Source: an uncultured Muribaculaceae bacterium
GTDB lineage: Bacteria > Bacteroidota > Bacteroidia > Bacteroidales > Muribaculaceae
Length of the DNA stretch: 8,640 nt
Reading direction: 5' to 3'
Assembly (NCBI GenBank): GCA_910586455.1
Contig: CAJUHX010000080.1
Coordinates: 1-8,640, forward strand
Shown here piece by piece: positions 1-6,000 of the stretch. Position 1 is the first letter of the stretch. Every line of letters begins with the position of its first letter. Below the pieces are notes generated by a model. That model was not told the origin of the DNA. It searched no databases and saw only the letters and a list, made by a program, of their open reading frames with translations. The translations under genes were made by a program, and so were the position numbers.

Positions 1-507
1 CGCCAGGCCATCGACGGTGACACCGCTCAGGTAGGCCCCCAGATTGCCGAAAAACTTGGTCTGCCTCAGGTAACCTACGCCGAAGAAATTATCGACCTTG
101 CCGACGGACACGTAACTGTAAAGCGCCGCTTGGAAAACGGCGTCGAAACCGTAAAGGCCCCCCTGCCCTGCGTAGTGACCGTAAACGGCTCGGCAGCAGA
201 ATGCCGTCCCCGCAACGCAAAGCGTCTGATGAAATACAAATATGCAGTTTCACCCAGCGAAACCGCAAAGCTCTCCGACGATCAGAAAGCCTTTGTCGAA
301 GCACGCCCCTATCTGCAGCTTAAAGAATGGGGTGCTGCATTTGTAGAGGCAGACCCCGAACAGGTAGGCATGCCCGGCTCGCCCACAAAGGTGAAAAACG
401 TTGAAAACGTTGTGTTCACCGCCAAAGAAAGCTTGCGTCTGGAAAACAACGACGAGCAGATCGAGAACCTCATCAAAGAACTCATCACAAACCACACCAT
501 AGGCTAA
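1..507 (+). CDS. etfB: Electron transfer flavoprotein subunit beta (3' part)
   Basis: This is the C-terminal 168 residues of EtfB, open from the first base of the window; the start lies upstream. EtfB pairs with EtfA to carry electrons between a dehydrogenase and another redox partner in the cytoplasm. The sequence begins with RQAIDGDTAQVGPQIAEKLG, the nucleotide-binding segment of the family. The family signature follows (VKAPLPCVVTVN, then CRPRNAKRLMKYKYA), and the tail ends in a typical C-terminal arm. The DGDTAQVGP form resembles the EtfB of anaerobes, including flavin-bifurcating complexes, whereas mitochondrial-type EtfB has a DDDCNQTGQ-like segment here; that comparison is from memory of the family. 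The stop codon is five bases before the etfA start, so the two are surely cotranscribed. The identity is near certain; the bifurcating role is inference. Confidence 0.95.
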   Translation, partial: RQAIDGDTAQVGPQIAEKLGLPQVTYAEEIIDLADGHVTVKRRLENGVETVKAPLPCVVTVNGSAAECRPRNAKRLMKYKYAVSPSETAKLSDDQKAFVEARPYLQLKEWGAAFVEADPEQVGMPGSPTKVKNVENVVFTAKESLRLENNDEQIENLIKELITNHTIG

Positions 508-512
508 ACACA

Positions 513-1544
513 ATGGCAGCAGACAACAACAATCTCATAGTATATTGCGAATTCGACGAAGGCAAGATTGCCGATGTGAGCCTTGAACTCCTCACCAAGG
601 GACGTCAGCTCGCCGATACCTTAGGCGTAAAACTCGAAGCACTGGTTATAGGCGACAAACTCGACGGCGTGGAAAATCAGATTTTCCCCTTCGGTGCCGA
701 CGTTGTTTACAAAGTGGCCGACAAGCGCCTCTTCCCCTATACCTCCAACCCACATGCAGCCATACTGATCAACCTCTTCAAGGAAATCAAGCCGCAAATC
801 TGCCTGATGGGCGCCACCTGCATCGGTCGTGACCTCGGCCCCCGTGTATCGTCGGCTCTCCACAGCGGTCTGACCGCCGACTGCACTCAGCTCGAAATCG
901 GCAACCACACCGACCCCAAGACCGGCAAGGATTACCAGAACCTCCTCTACCAGATTCGTCCGGCATTCGGCGGCAACATCGTGGCAACCATCGTGAACCC
1001 CGAATGTCGCCCCCAGATGGCAACCGTGCGCGAAGGCGTGATGAAAAAAGAAGTGTTCAACCCCGACCACAAAGGTCAGGTGGTGGAACTCGACGCCAAG
1101 AAGTATGTGTCCGACACCGACTTCGCCGTTGAAATCATCGACCGCCACATCGAAAAATCGAAAGTAAACATCAAGAACTCGCCCATCATCGTTGCCGGCG
1201 GCTACGGCGTAGGCAGCAAGGAAAACTTCCAGCTGCTCTTCGACCTGGCCAACACCCTCGGCGCCGAAGTAGGCGCATCGCGCGCTGCCGTCGACGCAGG
1301 CTTCATAGAGCACGACCGTCAGATTGGCCAGACCGGTGTGACCGTACGCCCCAAGCTCTACATCGCCTGCGGCATCTCGGGTCAGATTCAGCACATTGCC
1401 GGCATGCAGGAGAGCTCAATCATCATTTCGGTTAACAACGACCCCGACGCACCCATCAACACCATCGCTGACTATGTAATCACCGGCGACATCGAGGAAG
1501 TTGTGCCCAAACTCATTAAGTATTACAAGAAAAACTCCAAGTAA
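513..1544 (+). CDS. etfA: Electron transfer flavoprotein subunit alpha
   Basis: This 343-residue protein is a full-length EtfA, the FAD-binding partner of EtfB. The N-terminal half is the alpha/beta domain shared with EtfB, containing GATCIGRDLGPRVSSAL and SGLTADCTQLEI. The C-terminal FAD domain starts near residue 223 (SPIIVAGGYGVGSKENF). It carries GASR at 254-257, QIGQTG at 270-275, YIACGISGQIQH at 283-294, and SVNNDPDAPI near 306-315, all FAD-contact segments of the family. The usual GISGA is GISGQ here, a mild variation. The ATG lies five bases after the etfB stop and gives the normal family length without a presequence. The dehydrogenase gene follows 14 bases after the stop, which makes it the likely electron donor or acceptor of this Etf. 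Confidence 0.96.
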   Translation: MAADNNNLIVYCEFDEGKIADVSLELLTKGRQLADTLGVKLEALVIGDKLDGVENQIFPFGADVVYKVADKRLFPYTSNPHAAILINLFKEIKPQICLMGATCIGRDLGPRVSSALHSGLTADCTQLEIGNHTDPKTGKDYQNLLYQIRPAFGGNIVATIVNPECRPQMATVREGVMKKEVFNPDHKGQVVELDAKKYVSDTDFAVEIIDRHIEKSKVNIKNSPIIVAGGYGVGSKENFQLLFDLANTLGAEVGASRAAVDAGFIEHDRQIGQTGVTVRPKLYIACGISGQIQHIAGMQESSIIISVNNDPDAPINTIADYVITGDIEEVVPKLIKYYKKNSK

Positions 1545-1558
1545 TTCCGCCCAAAGTC

Positions 1559-3262
1559 ATGGCTAATTTTTATACCGACAATCCCGATCTGAAACACCAC
1601 CTGAGCCACCCGCTCATGGAAAAGATTGTGGCTCTGAAAGAACGCAACTACACTCAGGCCAACGAATTCGACTATGCTCCCCAGAACTTTGAGGACGCCA
1701 TGGACAACTACGACAAGGTACTTGAAGTAGTGGGCGAAATCTGCGGCACAACCATTGCCGAGAACGCCGAGGACGTCGACCACCAGGGTCCGCGCGTTGA
1801 AAACAACCGCGTGATTTACGCCGACGGCACCCAGCGCAACCTCGATGCATGCCGCAAGGCCGGCCTGATGGGCATGGCCATGCCTCGCCGCTTCGGAGGT
1901 CTGAACTTCCCCATTACCCCCTACATCATGGCCGCCGACATTGTAAGCCGTGCCGACACCGGTTTCGAAAACCTCTGGGGTTTGCAGGACTGCGCCGAAA
2001 CTCTCTATGAATTCGGCAACGACGACCAGCGCGAACGCTACATCCCCCGCGTGTGCGCAGGCGAAACCATGAGTATGGACCTCACCGAGCCGGATGCCGG
2101 CTCCGACCTGCAGTCGGTAATGCTCCGCGCTACCGAACAGTCCGACGGCACCTGGGTACTCAACGGTGTTAAACGCTTCATCACCAACGGCGACAGCGAC
2201 ATTCACCTGGTTCTGGCCCGTTCGGAAGAAGGCACCCGCGACGGTCGCGGCCTGTCGATGTTCATCTACGACAAGCGCAACGGCGGTGTTGATGTTCGCC
2301 GCATCGAAAACAAAATGGGTATCAAGGGCTCGCCCACTTGCGAACTCACCTACAAAAACGCCAAAGCCGAACTCTGCGGCAGCCGCCGTATGGGTCTTAT
2401 CAAATATGTGATGGCTCTGATGAACGGTGCCCGCCTGGGCATAGCCGCCCAGAGTGTGGGCGTAAGCGAAATCGCCTACCGCGAAGCACTCGCATACGCC
2501 AAGGAACGCCGCCAGTTCGGCAAAGCCATCATAGAGTTCCCCGCTGTAAGCGAAATGCTTGCTGTAATGAAGGCCAAGCTCGACGCTTCACGCACTCTCC
2601 TCTATGAATGTGCCCGCTACGTGGACATGTACAAGGTTTACGAAGACATTCTCCGCGAACGCAGCCTCAACCCCGAGGAACGCGCCGAAATGAAGCACTA
2701 CAGCAAGCTCGCCGACGCCCTCACCCCGCTGGCAAAAGGCCTTTCGAGCGAATACTGCAACCAGAACGCCTACGACTGCATACAGATTCACGGCGGTTCG
2801 GGCTTCATGAAGGACTATGCCTGCGAACGCATCTACCGCGACGCCCGCATCACCTCTATCTACGAAGGCACCACCCAGCTGCAGGTTGTAGCTGCTATCC
2901 GCCACGTCACCACCGGCACTTACAAGACTCTTATCGAGAACTATGCCGCCCGCGAGGTGAAACCTGAACTGCAGGCTGTGAAAGACCGTCTGGTAAAGAT
3001 GACACAGATGTATGTCACCGCTGTAGAAAAGGTTGCCGCTACAAACGATTCGACCTACTCCGACTTCATGGCACGCCGCCTTGTGGAAATGGCCGGCGAC
3101 ATCGTTATGAGCTACCTGCTGCTCGACGACGCCAACCGCAACGACAGCTTCACCGCTTCGCTGCATGTGTATGTAAACCTTACCGAAGCCGAAATCTGCA
3201 AGCATGCCGACTTCATCGCCAAGGTTACTCCCGCCGAAATGGAGTACTACAAAAAAGCATAA
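1559..3262 (+). CDS. Acyl-CoA dehydrogenase, long form with C-terminal extension
   Basis: This 567-residue flavoenzyme should oxidise or reduce the alpha-beta bond of an acyl-CoA using FAD, exchanging electrons with the Etf encoded just upstream. The middle domain has the first family signature LTEPDAGSD at 175-183. The C-terminal helical domain has ERRQFGKAI near 316-324 and the second signature QIHGGSGFMKDYACERIYRD from 409. YEGTTQLQ contains the expected catalytic glutamate, E436. The protein is well over 150 residues longer than ordinary short-chain dehydrogenases of about 380 residues. The surplus includes a segment around 355-380 and a helical C-terminal extension from about 470, as in the long FadE-like group found in Bacteroidetes. 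The acyl-CoA substrate and the direction of reaction cannot be read from the sequence. It is the last gene of the operon and is followed by a strong terminator. Confidence 0.93.
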   Translation: MANFYTDNPDLKHHLSHPLMEKIVALKERNYTQANEFDYAPQNFEDAMDNYDKVLEVVGEICGTTIAENAEDVDHQGPRVENNRVIYADGTQRNLDACRKAGLMGMAMPRRFGGLNFPITPYIMAADIVSRADTGFENLWGLQDCAETLYEFGNDDQRERYIPRVCAGETMSMDLTEPDAGSDLQSVMLRATEQSDGTWVLNGVKRFITNGDSDIHLVLARSEEGTRDGRGLSMFIYDKRNGGVDVRRIENKMGIKGSPTCELTYKNAKAELCGSRRMGLIKYVMALMNGARLGIAAQSVGVSEIAYREALAYAKERRQFGKAIIEFPAVSEMLAVMKAKLDASRTLLYECARYVDMYKVYEDILRERSLNPEERAEMKHYSKLADALTPLAKGLSSEYCNQNAYDCIQIHGGSGFMKDYACERIYRDARITSIYEGTTQLQVVAAIRHVTTGTYKTLIENYAAREVKPELQAVKDRLVKMTQMYVTAVEKVAATNDSTYSDFMARRLVEMAGDIVMSYLLLDDANRNDSFTASLHVYVNLTEAEICKHADFIAKVTPAEMEYYKKA

Positions 3263-3279
3263 TCGATTACCCTACTCTA

Positions 3280-3332
3280 TAAGCGCCGTAGCTGTCAATA
3301 ATGACAGCTACGGCGCTTACTTTAAATTTTTC
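3280..3332 (+). terminator. Intrinsic terminator of the etf-acyl-CoA dehydrogenase operon
   Basis: A perfect 18-bp inverted repeat (3280-3297 with 3302-3319) surrounds a four-base ATAA loop. It is followed by a T-rich run, CTTTAAATTTTTCTCTT. It starts 18 bases after the dehydrogenase stop codon, the right place to end the operon. Confidence 0.9.
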
Positions 3333-3343
3333 TCTTAAAAAAA

Positions 3344-3375
3344 TTTGGTTTATAATATAAACTTTATTACCTTTG
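3344..3375 (+). promoter_or_regulatory. Bacteroidetes-type promoter of the membrane protein-regulator operon
   Basis: TTTG at 3344-3347 and TACCTTTG at 3368-3375 match the Bacteroidetes housekeeping -33 and -7 elements (TTTG and TAnnTTTG), with a 20-base spacer inside the known range. Transcription would start a few bases after 3375, leaving a leader of roughly 90 bases before the first gene. A palindrome occupies the spacer, which suggests direct repression. Confidence 0.75.
3347..3363. promoter_or_regulatory. Operator-like palindrome 1, within the promoter
   Basis: GGTTTAT-AAT-ATAAACT is an inverted repeat with six perfect base pairs at its core (GTTTAT/ATAAAC). It lies between the -33 and -7 boxes. 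Fifteen of its first 16 bases are repeated at 3427-3442. It is a good candidate binding site for the winged-helix regulator of this operon, but that link is inference. Confidence 0.6.
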
Positions 3376-3386
3376 CAACCGAACAC

Positions 3387-3415
3387 AGAGCGGAATCGCG
3401 CGACCGCTCTTTTTT
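3387..3415 (+). terminator. Terminator-like hairpin in the leader (possible attenuator)
   Basis: AGAGCGG (3387-3393) pairs perfectly with CCGCTCT (3404-3410). The 10-base loop can close two more pairs, and six T residues follow directly (3410-3415). This has the form of an intrinsic terminator. It begins only about 11 bases after the -7 box, so it would stop most transcripts from the promoter unless it is bypassed. It could instead be a backup terminator for the upstream operon or a protective 5' hairpin. Confidence 0.6.
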
Positions 3416-3425
3416 CAAAGCCAAA

Positions 3426-3444
3426 TGGTTTATAAAATAAACCA
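3426..3444. promoter_or_regulatory. Operator-like palindrome 2, before the membrane protein gene
   Basis: TGGTTTAT-AAA-ATAAACCA is a perfect 8-bp inverted repeat with a three-base spacer. It is centred 80 bases downstream of palindrome 1 and ends 27 bases before the start codon. The shared core with palindrome 1 points to the same dimeric regulator binding both. Confidence 0.65.
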
Positions 3445-3471
3445 AAGTATAACCCTAAAAATTCCGCATCT

Positions 3472-4098
3472 ATGGAAGACCGAAAACTTACAGAAAAAGA
3501 GAGCCTCGAAGTGATTACTTCGATGATTGCCCGCACAAAGCAGCGCTATATAGGCGACGGCAATATTCTGCTGCTATGGGGCTACGCTACAGTTGCTGTA
3601 GCAGCGATTATATGGATATTGCTTGCCACGACTCACAATCCGGCCTGGAAATGGCTGTGGTTCCTAATATGGATAATAGGAGGCATCGGCACCCCTATAA
3701 TTTCCAATAAACAGCAGCTGAAAAATGGAGTGAAGACATACTCGGATACCCTTACTTCGCGTATCTGGTCTACCGTCGGATATAGTGCAATAATATCGGC
3801 ACTGATGTGTCTTGGCTTTATGCTGATAAAAGGTATCAACACATGGTCTATATTGTCTGTATTTGCGCTGGTTATAGTGCCGTTTGCAGAAATTGCACAG
3901 GGAATTGTAATCAAGGAGAAGGTGCTGGTGGCAGGAGGCGCAGTCGGACTCTGCGCAGGCATATTCACCATCTGTTGTATAGCAGGCCGTGTTATGCTGC
4001 ATACACCGTGGTTTATGCCCCTTTTCATTGTTGCATACATAGCCATGATGATTGTTCCCGGTCATATACTTAATTACAAAGCCCTCAAGGAGAAATGA
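3472..4098 (+). CDS. Six-helix membrane protein of unknown function, paired with a winged-helix regulator
   Basis: I do not recognise a characterised family. The 208-residue product has a charged cytosolic-looking N-terminus (EDRKLTEKESLEVITSMI) and then six hydrophobic stretches, near residues 31-52, 59-78, 96-118, 122-142, 149-172 and 176-199. It ends in a short basic tail. There is no cleavable signal peptide, and no catalytic or transporter motif is visible. Its stop overlaps the ATG of the regulator gene by four bases (ATGA), so the two are translationally coupled and probably functionally linked. The coding sequence uses ATA for isoleucine often and is less GC-rich than the etf operon, which fits low expression or a different history. 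Small membrane proteins of this kind next to a winged-helix gene are, to my knowledge, recurrent in Bacteroidales. A sensing or envelope-stress role is possible but unproven. Confidence 0.85.
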   Translation: MEDRKLTEKESLEVITSMIARTKQRYIGDGNILLLWGYATVAVAAIIWILLATTHNPAWKWLWFLIWIIGGIGTPIISNKQQLKNGVKTYSDTLTSRIWSTVGYSAIISALMCLGFMLIKGINTWSILSVFALVIVPFAEIAQGIVIKEKVLVAGGAVGLCAGIFTICCIAGRVMLHTPWFMPLFIVAYIAMMIVPGHILNYKALKEK

Positions 4099-4376
4099 AA
4101 GAGCTTAATCCGCTTCTGCACTCGCAACTCCGGCTTGCGGTAATGTCAATTCTGATGAATGTCGAGGAAGCAGATTTCGTTTATCTCAAAGAGAAAACCG
4201 AATCTACCGCCGGAAATCTCAGTGTGCAGCTCGATAAACTTTCAACAGCCGGATATATCTCCGTGGAGAAAGGCTTGTCGGGGAAACGCCCGCGGACAGT
4301 ATGTTCCATCACAACTGAAGGGCGCGAGGCATTTGAAGATTACGTAGAAACGCTAAGGCTATATCTGCACTTATAA
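4095..4376 (+). CDS. Winged-helix transcriptional regulator (HTH_34-type)
   Basis: This 93-residue protein is a single winged helix-turn-helix domain of the small MarR-like type (Pfam winged-helix family HTH_34). It opens with LNPLLHSQLRLAVMSILMN, typical of these regulators. A predicted recognition helix spans about residues 38-52 (AGNLSVQLDKL), and the beta wing about 55-73 contains basic residues (K59, K64, R65, R67). ITTEGREAFEDYVETL forms the C-terminal dimer helix. There is no separate ligand-binding domain, so any signal must come through dimerisation, the wing region or a partner protein. The gene starts inside the stop of the membrane protein gene. AAGGAG lies just upstream, but only two bases from the start, so coupling is the likelier way in. 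It is the natural candidate for binding the two palindromes before the operon. Confidence 0.9.
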   Translation: MKELNPLLHSQLRLAVMSILMNVEEADFVYLKEKTESTAGNLSVQLDKLSTAGYISVEKGLSGKRPRTVCSITTEGREAFEDYVETLRLYLHL

Positions 4377-4430
4377 AACGGTACGGGTTCCGCATCATTC
4401 AAGAGATGCGGAACCCGTAAGATATAAGTG
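4368..4430. terminator. Long hairpin between convergent genes, probable bidirectional terminator
   Basis: A perfect 15-bp stem (4382-4396 with 4405-4419) with an eight-base loop is flanked by a second inverted repeat, CACTTATA (4368-4375) and TATAAGTG (4423-4430). The outer arm overlaps the end of the regulator gene. In the leftward direction the inner stem is followed by GTTTTATA, a short T run. The rightward side lacks a T run. It sits between the ends of two converging genes and probably serves both, more surely the leftward one. Confidence 0.75.
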
Positions 4431-4444
4431 TGTCGTATGAGAGG

Positions 4445-5011
4445 TCAGAACTTCATTTCGTCGAAGCCTGCGCTGTCGAGGTCTTCGAGGTCGTATTGGT
4501 CGTCGGCGAAGGCCTCGTCGTCGTCGAAGTCGTCGACAGACAGCGCAGCTGCGTTTGCAGCGGCCTTTGCGTCGGTTTTGGCATCGAGTTCGTCGAGGTC
4601 CATGTCAAGAATCTGCACGGGAGCCTGACCCAGCGAGAGCGAGCATACGGGGTCTTTGAGATTGCGTCCGGGCACATATTCGGCCATTTCCATAAAGAAG
4701 GCGCGTTCGGTGAGGTAGTCGAATACAAAGAGCAGTTTTTGGCCTTCGTCCTCAATCATGTCTTCAAGCACGGTATCTTCCATCAGCCAGAAGTCTTCCG
4801 ACGAGTCAGCGCCCATGTCTTCGAGAGTTATCTCTTTCTCTTTTTCCCAGTTGTCATCGCAGATAAAGAAAGAGCAGAGCTGGTTCTTGTCGTAGCCTGT
4901 AGAGTCGCAGATTGCGTTCTTAAGGTCCTGGAATGTAGCGCTGGCGTCGATTGTAATTTCGCGTTTGAAATTATTTACTTCGTCGGATAAAAGTCTGAAT
5001 TTGTATACCAT
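4445..5011 (-). CDS. pRiA4b ORF-3-like (IS1096 TnpR-like) protein with acidic tail
   Basis: The 188-residue product matches the general pattern of the plasmid pRiA4b ORF-3-like family. It has MVYKFRLL at the start, a TFQDLKNAICDSTGY helix, an FFICDDNW strand region, and LEDMIEDEGQKLLFVFDYL followed by the FFMEMAEYVPGR segment. The family has no firmly known biochemical role, and the name linking it to IS1096 does not imply a transposase; no mobile element is visible here. From about residue 136 to the end, 20 of 53 residues are Asp or Glu and only three are Lys, giving a disordered, strongly acidic tail (for instance VDDFDDDEAF). It begins at an ATG with a stand-alone leftward promoter candidate about 60 bases upstream. 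The gene prediction is firm; the family call is fairly sure. Confidence 0.8.
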   Translation of the reverse strand: MVYKFRLLSDEVNNFKREITIDASATFQDLKNAICDSTGYDKNQLCSFFICDDNWEKEKEITLEDMGADSSEDFWLMEDTVLEDMIEDEGQKLLFVFDYLTERAFFMEMAEYVPGRNLKDPVCSLSLGQAPVQILDMDLDELDAKTDAKAAANAAALSVDDFDDDEAFADDQYDLEDLDSAGFDEMKF

Positions 5012-5070
5012 AAGAATAGAATGTTTGAGTCAATATGCGAGGAGAGTGAGTGTGCCTGCTAAACACGCTG

Positions 5071-5103
5071 CGAAGTTAATAAATCTAATACAATATATGC
5101 AAG
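5071..5103 (-). promoter_or_regulatory. Possible leftward promoter of the pRiA4b-like gene
   Basis: Read leftward, TAACTTCG (5078-5071) is one base from the TAnnTTTG element. CTTG (5103-5100) lies 21 bases upstream in place of TTTG. Both boxes are imperfect, so this is a weak prediction. It would give a leader of about 50-55 bases. Confidence 0.35.
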
Positions 5104-5132
5104 AATTTGTTGAATTATTTTTGTGTAAACGC

Positions 5133-5163
5133 AAAAAAATACCGCATACAAAAACGCATCCGG
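5133..5163 (-). terminator. Weak terminator after the NlpC/P60 gene
   Basis: Read leftward, CCGgAT (5163-5158) can pair with ATgCGG (5147-5142) across one G-G mismatch and a 10-base loop. Seven T residues follow after two bases (5139-5133). It lies 25 bases beyond the stop of the NlpC/P60 gene. The stem is poor, so efficiency is doubtful, but the T run and position fit. Confidence 0.4.
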
Positions 5164-5187
5164 ATTTTTAAACAAACTCTTAATGCA

Positions 5188-5709
5188 CTAATGCACGCGC
5201 CGTGCTCCAATGTATCGGCTTGAGTAGTATCCGCCGTCGGGGTATCTGTCGAAGCGTATGCCCCCTTTGCAGGCTGCGTGTATGAAGTTCACGCTGCCGT
5301 CGGGGTTTACCTCCGAAACTATACCCACATGACCCACAGTGCCGCTCTTGCGCGAGCCGCTGAAAAAAAGCAGGTCGCCCGGTTGCAGGTCTTCTTTCTT
5401 CACCTGTATGCCCTGCCGATACTGATCGCGGCTGCTGGCTCCGAGATGCAGGTCGAAGTTACGGAATACGTAGCTGGTGAAGCCTGAGCAGTCAAAAGCC
5501 TTGGGCCCCTTGGAACCTCTACGGTAAGGACGCCCTAAAAAGTTTCGCGCATAGTCTACTATGTCGTTGCCTCTGGTTATGCTTTCCCATTCCGCAATTG
5601 CATCGGCCATCACGAGGTCCGGGAGAGCATCCGGACCGGCATGAGCGGGAATCGGCACGGCGGCGGCACCGAAAGAAATCAACGATATGAGTATACTTTT
5701 TAGTTTCAC
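5188..5709 (-). CDS. Secreted NlpC/P60 cell-wall endopeptidase
   Basis: This is a small cysteine peptidase of the NlpC/P60 family, which cuts peptide stems of peptidoglycan outside the cytoplasmic membrane. Counting from the GTG start chosen here (174 residues), KLKSILISLISFGAAAVPIPAHA at 2-24 is a signal peptide with a likely cut after AHA. The catalytic domain runs from about residue 48: GRPYRRGSKGPKAFDCSGF holds the catalytic C74, GTVGHVGIV holds H127, and FIHAACKGG holds H144. There is no ATG before the signal peptide. An in-frame TTG at 5719-5721 also exists, with a stop at 5728-5730 just above it. I prefer GTG because the promoter -7 box at 5734-5741 would leave almost no leader for the TTG. 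No SH3 or other wall-binding domain is present. Its direction is opposite to the lipid A operon. Confidence 0.9.
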   Translation of the reverse strand: MKLKSILISLISFGAAAVPIPAHAGPDALPDLVMADAIAEWESITRGNDIVDYARNFLGRPYRRGSKGPKAFDCSGFTSYVFRNFDLHLGASSRDQYRQGIQVKKEDLQPGDLLFFSGSRKSGTVGHVGIVSEVNPDGSVNFIHAACKGGIRFDRYPDGGYYSSRYIGARRVH

Positions 5710-5733
5710 TATTGCGGGCAAATTTCTTTATCA

Positions 5734-5741
5734 CAAAGTTA
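5734..5741 (-). promoter_or_regulatory. Leftward -7 promoter element of the NlpC/P60 gene
   Basis: Read leftward, TAACTTTG matches the Bacteroidetes TAnnTTTG element exactly. No clear TTTG is seen at the proper -33 distance (about 5761-5766). Transcription would begin near 5727-5730, about 20 bases before the GTG start. Confidence 0.6.
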
Positions 5742-5750
5742 ATAAATTAC

Positions 5751-5780
5751 ATTGATTTTAACTTAATCTGTTAAATCAAT
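5751..5780. repeat. Inverted repeat upstream of the NlpC/P60 promoter element
   Basis: ATTGATTTTAAC (5751-5762) and GTTAAATCAAT (5770-5780) are complementary apart from one unpaired base, around a seven-base spacer. It covers the region where the -33 box of the leftward promoter should be, so it may be an operator. In such AT-rich DNA a chance match is also possible. Confidence 0.4.
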
Positions 5781-5904
5781 TTGTTAACATTTAGCATCCG
5801 TTTACATCTCCGGCGACACACTGTCAATCCGATTTTCGACAATTTCCCCAACCTTTCGGTTATAGATTTTTGAGATAAACGGCGGTAATTCCGATTTTTT
5901 TTGC

Positions 5905-5913
5905 GAACTTTGC
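5905..5913 (+). promoter_or_regulatory. Probable -7 promoter element of the lipid A operon
   Basis: GAACTTTGC differs from the Bacteroidetes TAnnTTTG consensus only at its first base. It follows a run of eight T residues (5895-5902). No good -33 TTTG lies about 20 bases upstream. It would place the start near 5918-5920, giving a leader of about 120 bases for lpxD. Region 5781-5904 otherwise shows nothing I can name. Confidence 0.45.
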
Positions 5914-5932
5914 ATCTTGAATAAGCCGTAAT

Positions 5933-6000
5933 CGGCGTCAACTCCACGCTACAGCGCTGCAGCACCCTGTCAGACAGCATCGTAGCGGCATCAGACGCCG
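5933..6000 (+). promoter_or_regulatory. Structured leader upstream of lpxD
   Basis: Two nested GC-rich inverted repeats can form in the predicted lpxD leader: CGGCGTC (5933-5939) with GACGCCG (5994-6000), and inside it CGCTAC (5947-5952) with GTAGCG (5982-5987). The apical part can add GCTG (5956-5959) with CAGC (5975-5978). No T run follows, so it is not a terminator, and it resembles no riboswitch class I can identify. The 39 bases after it up to the lpxD ATG are AT-rich and look unstructured. Confidence 0.45.

Noticed and set aside
621..1394. A 257-codon open frame on the - strand opposite etfA
   Set aside because: It is a shadow of the strongly codon-biased etfA gene, with no promoter or family resemblance.
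1523..2206. A 227-codon open frame on the - strand opposite the acyl-CoA dehydrogenase
   Set aside because: It overlaps a clear conserved gene and would cross the etfA end; its translation shows no domain.
3267..3536. An 89-codon open frame on the - strand across the control region
   Set aside because: It runs through the terminator, promoter and both palindromes, which explain that DNA better than a gene does.
4430..4990. A 186-codon open frame on the + strand opposite the pRiA4b-like gene
   Set aside because: It starts just after the hairpin that closes the upstream operon, and no promoter is seen. The - strand frame matches a known family.
4965..5171. A 68-codon open frame on the + strand in the gap before the NlpC/P60 gene
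   Set aside because: Half lies over the start of the leftward gene, and the rest is AT-rich non-coding DNA. There is no promoter or recognisable sequence.
5181..5196. Tandem direct repeat TAATGCAC at the end of the NlpC/P60 gene
   Set aside because: Only two 8-base copies, partly coding; not enough to indicate an insertion or attachment site.
5519..5734. A second frame starting at GTG 5732-5734 that encodes MIKKF..., a possible frameshifted signal peptide for the NlpC/P60 protein
   Set aside because: Its start overlaps the promoter -7 box, and the frame soon becomes Arg/Cys-rich and unlike a signal peptide. The other frame already has a full signal peptide.
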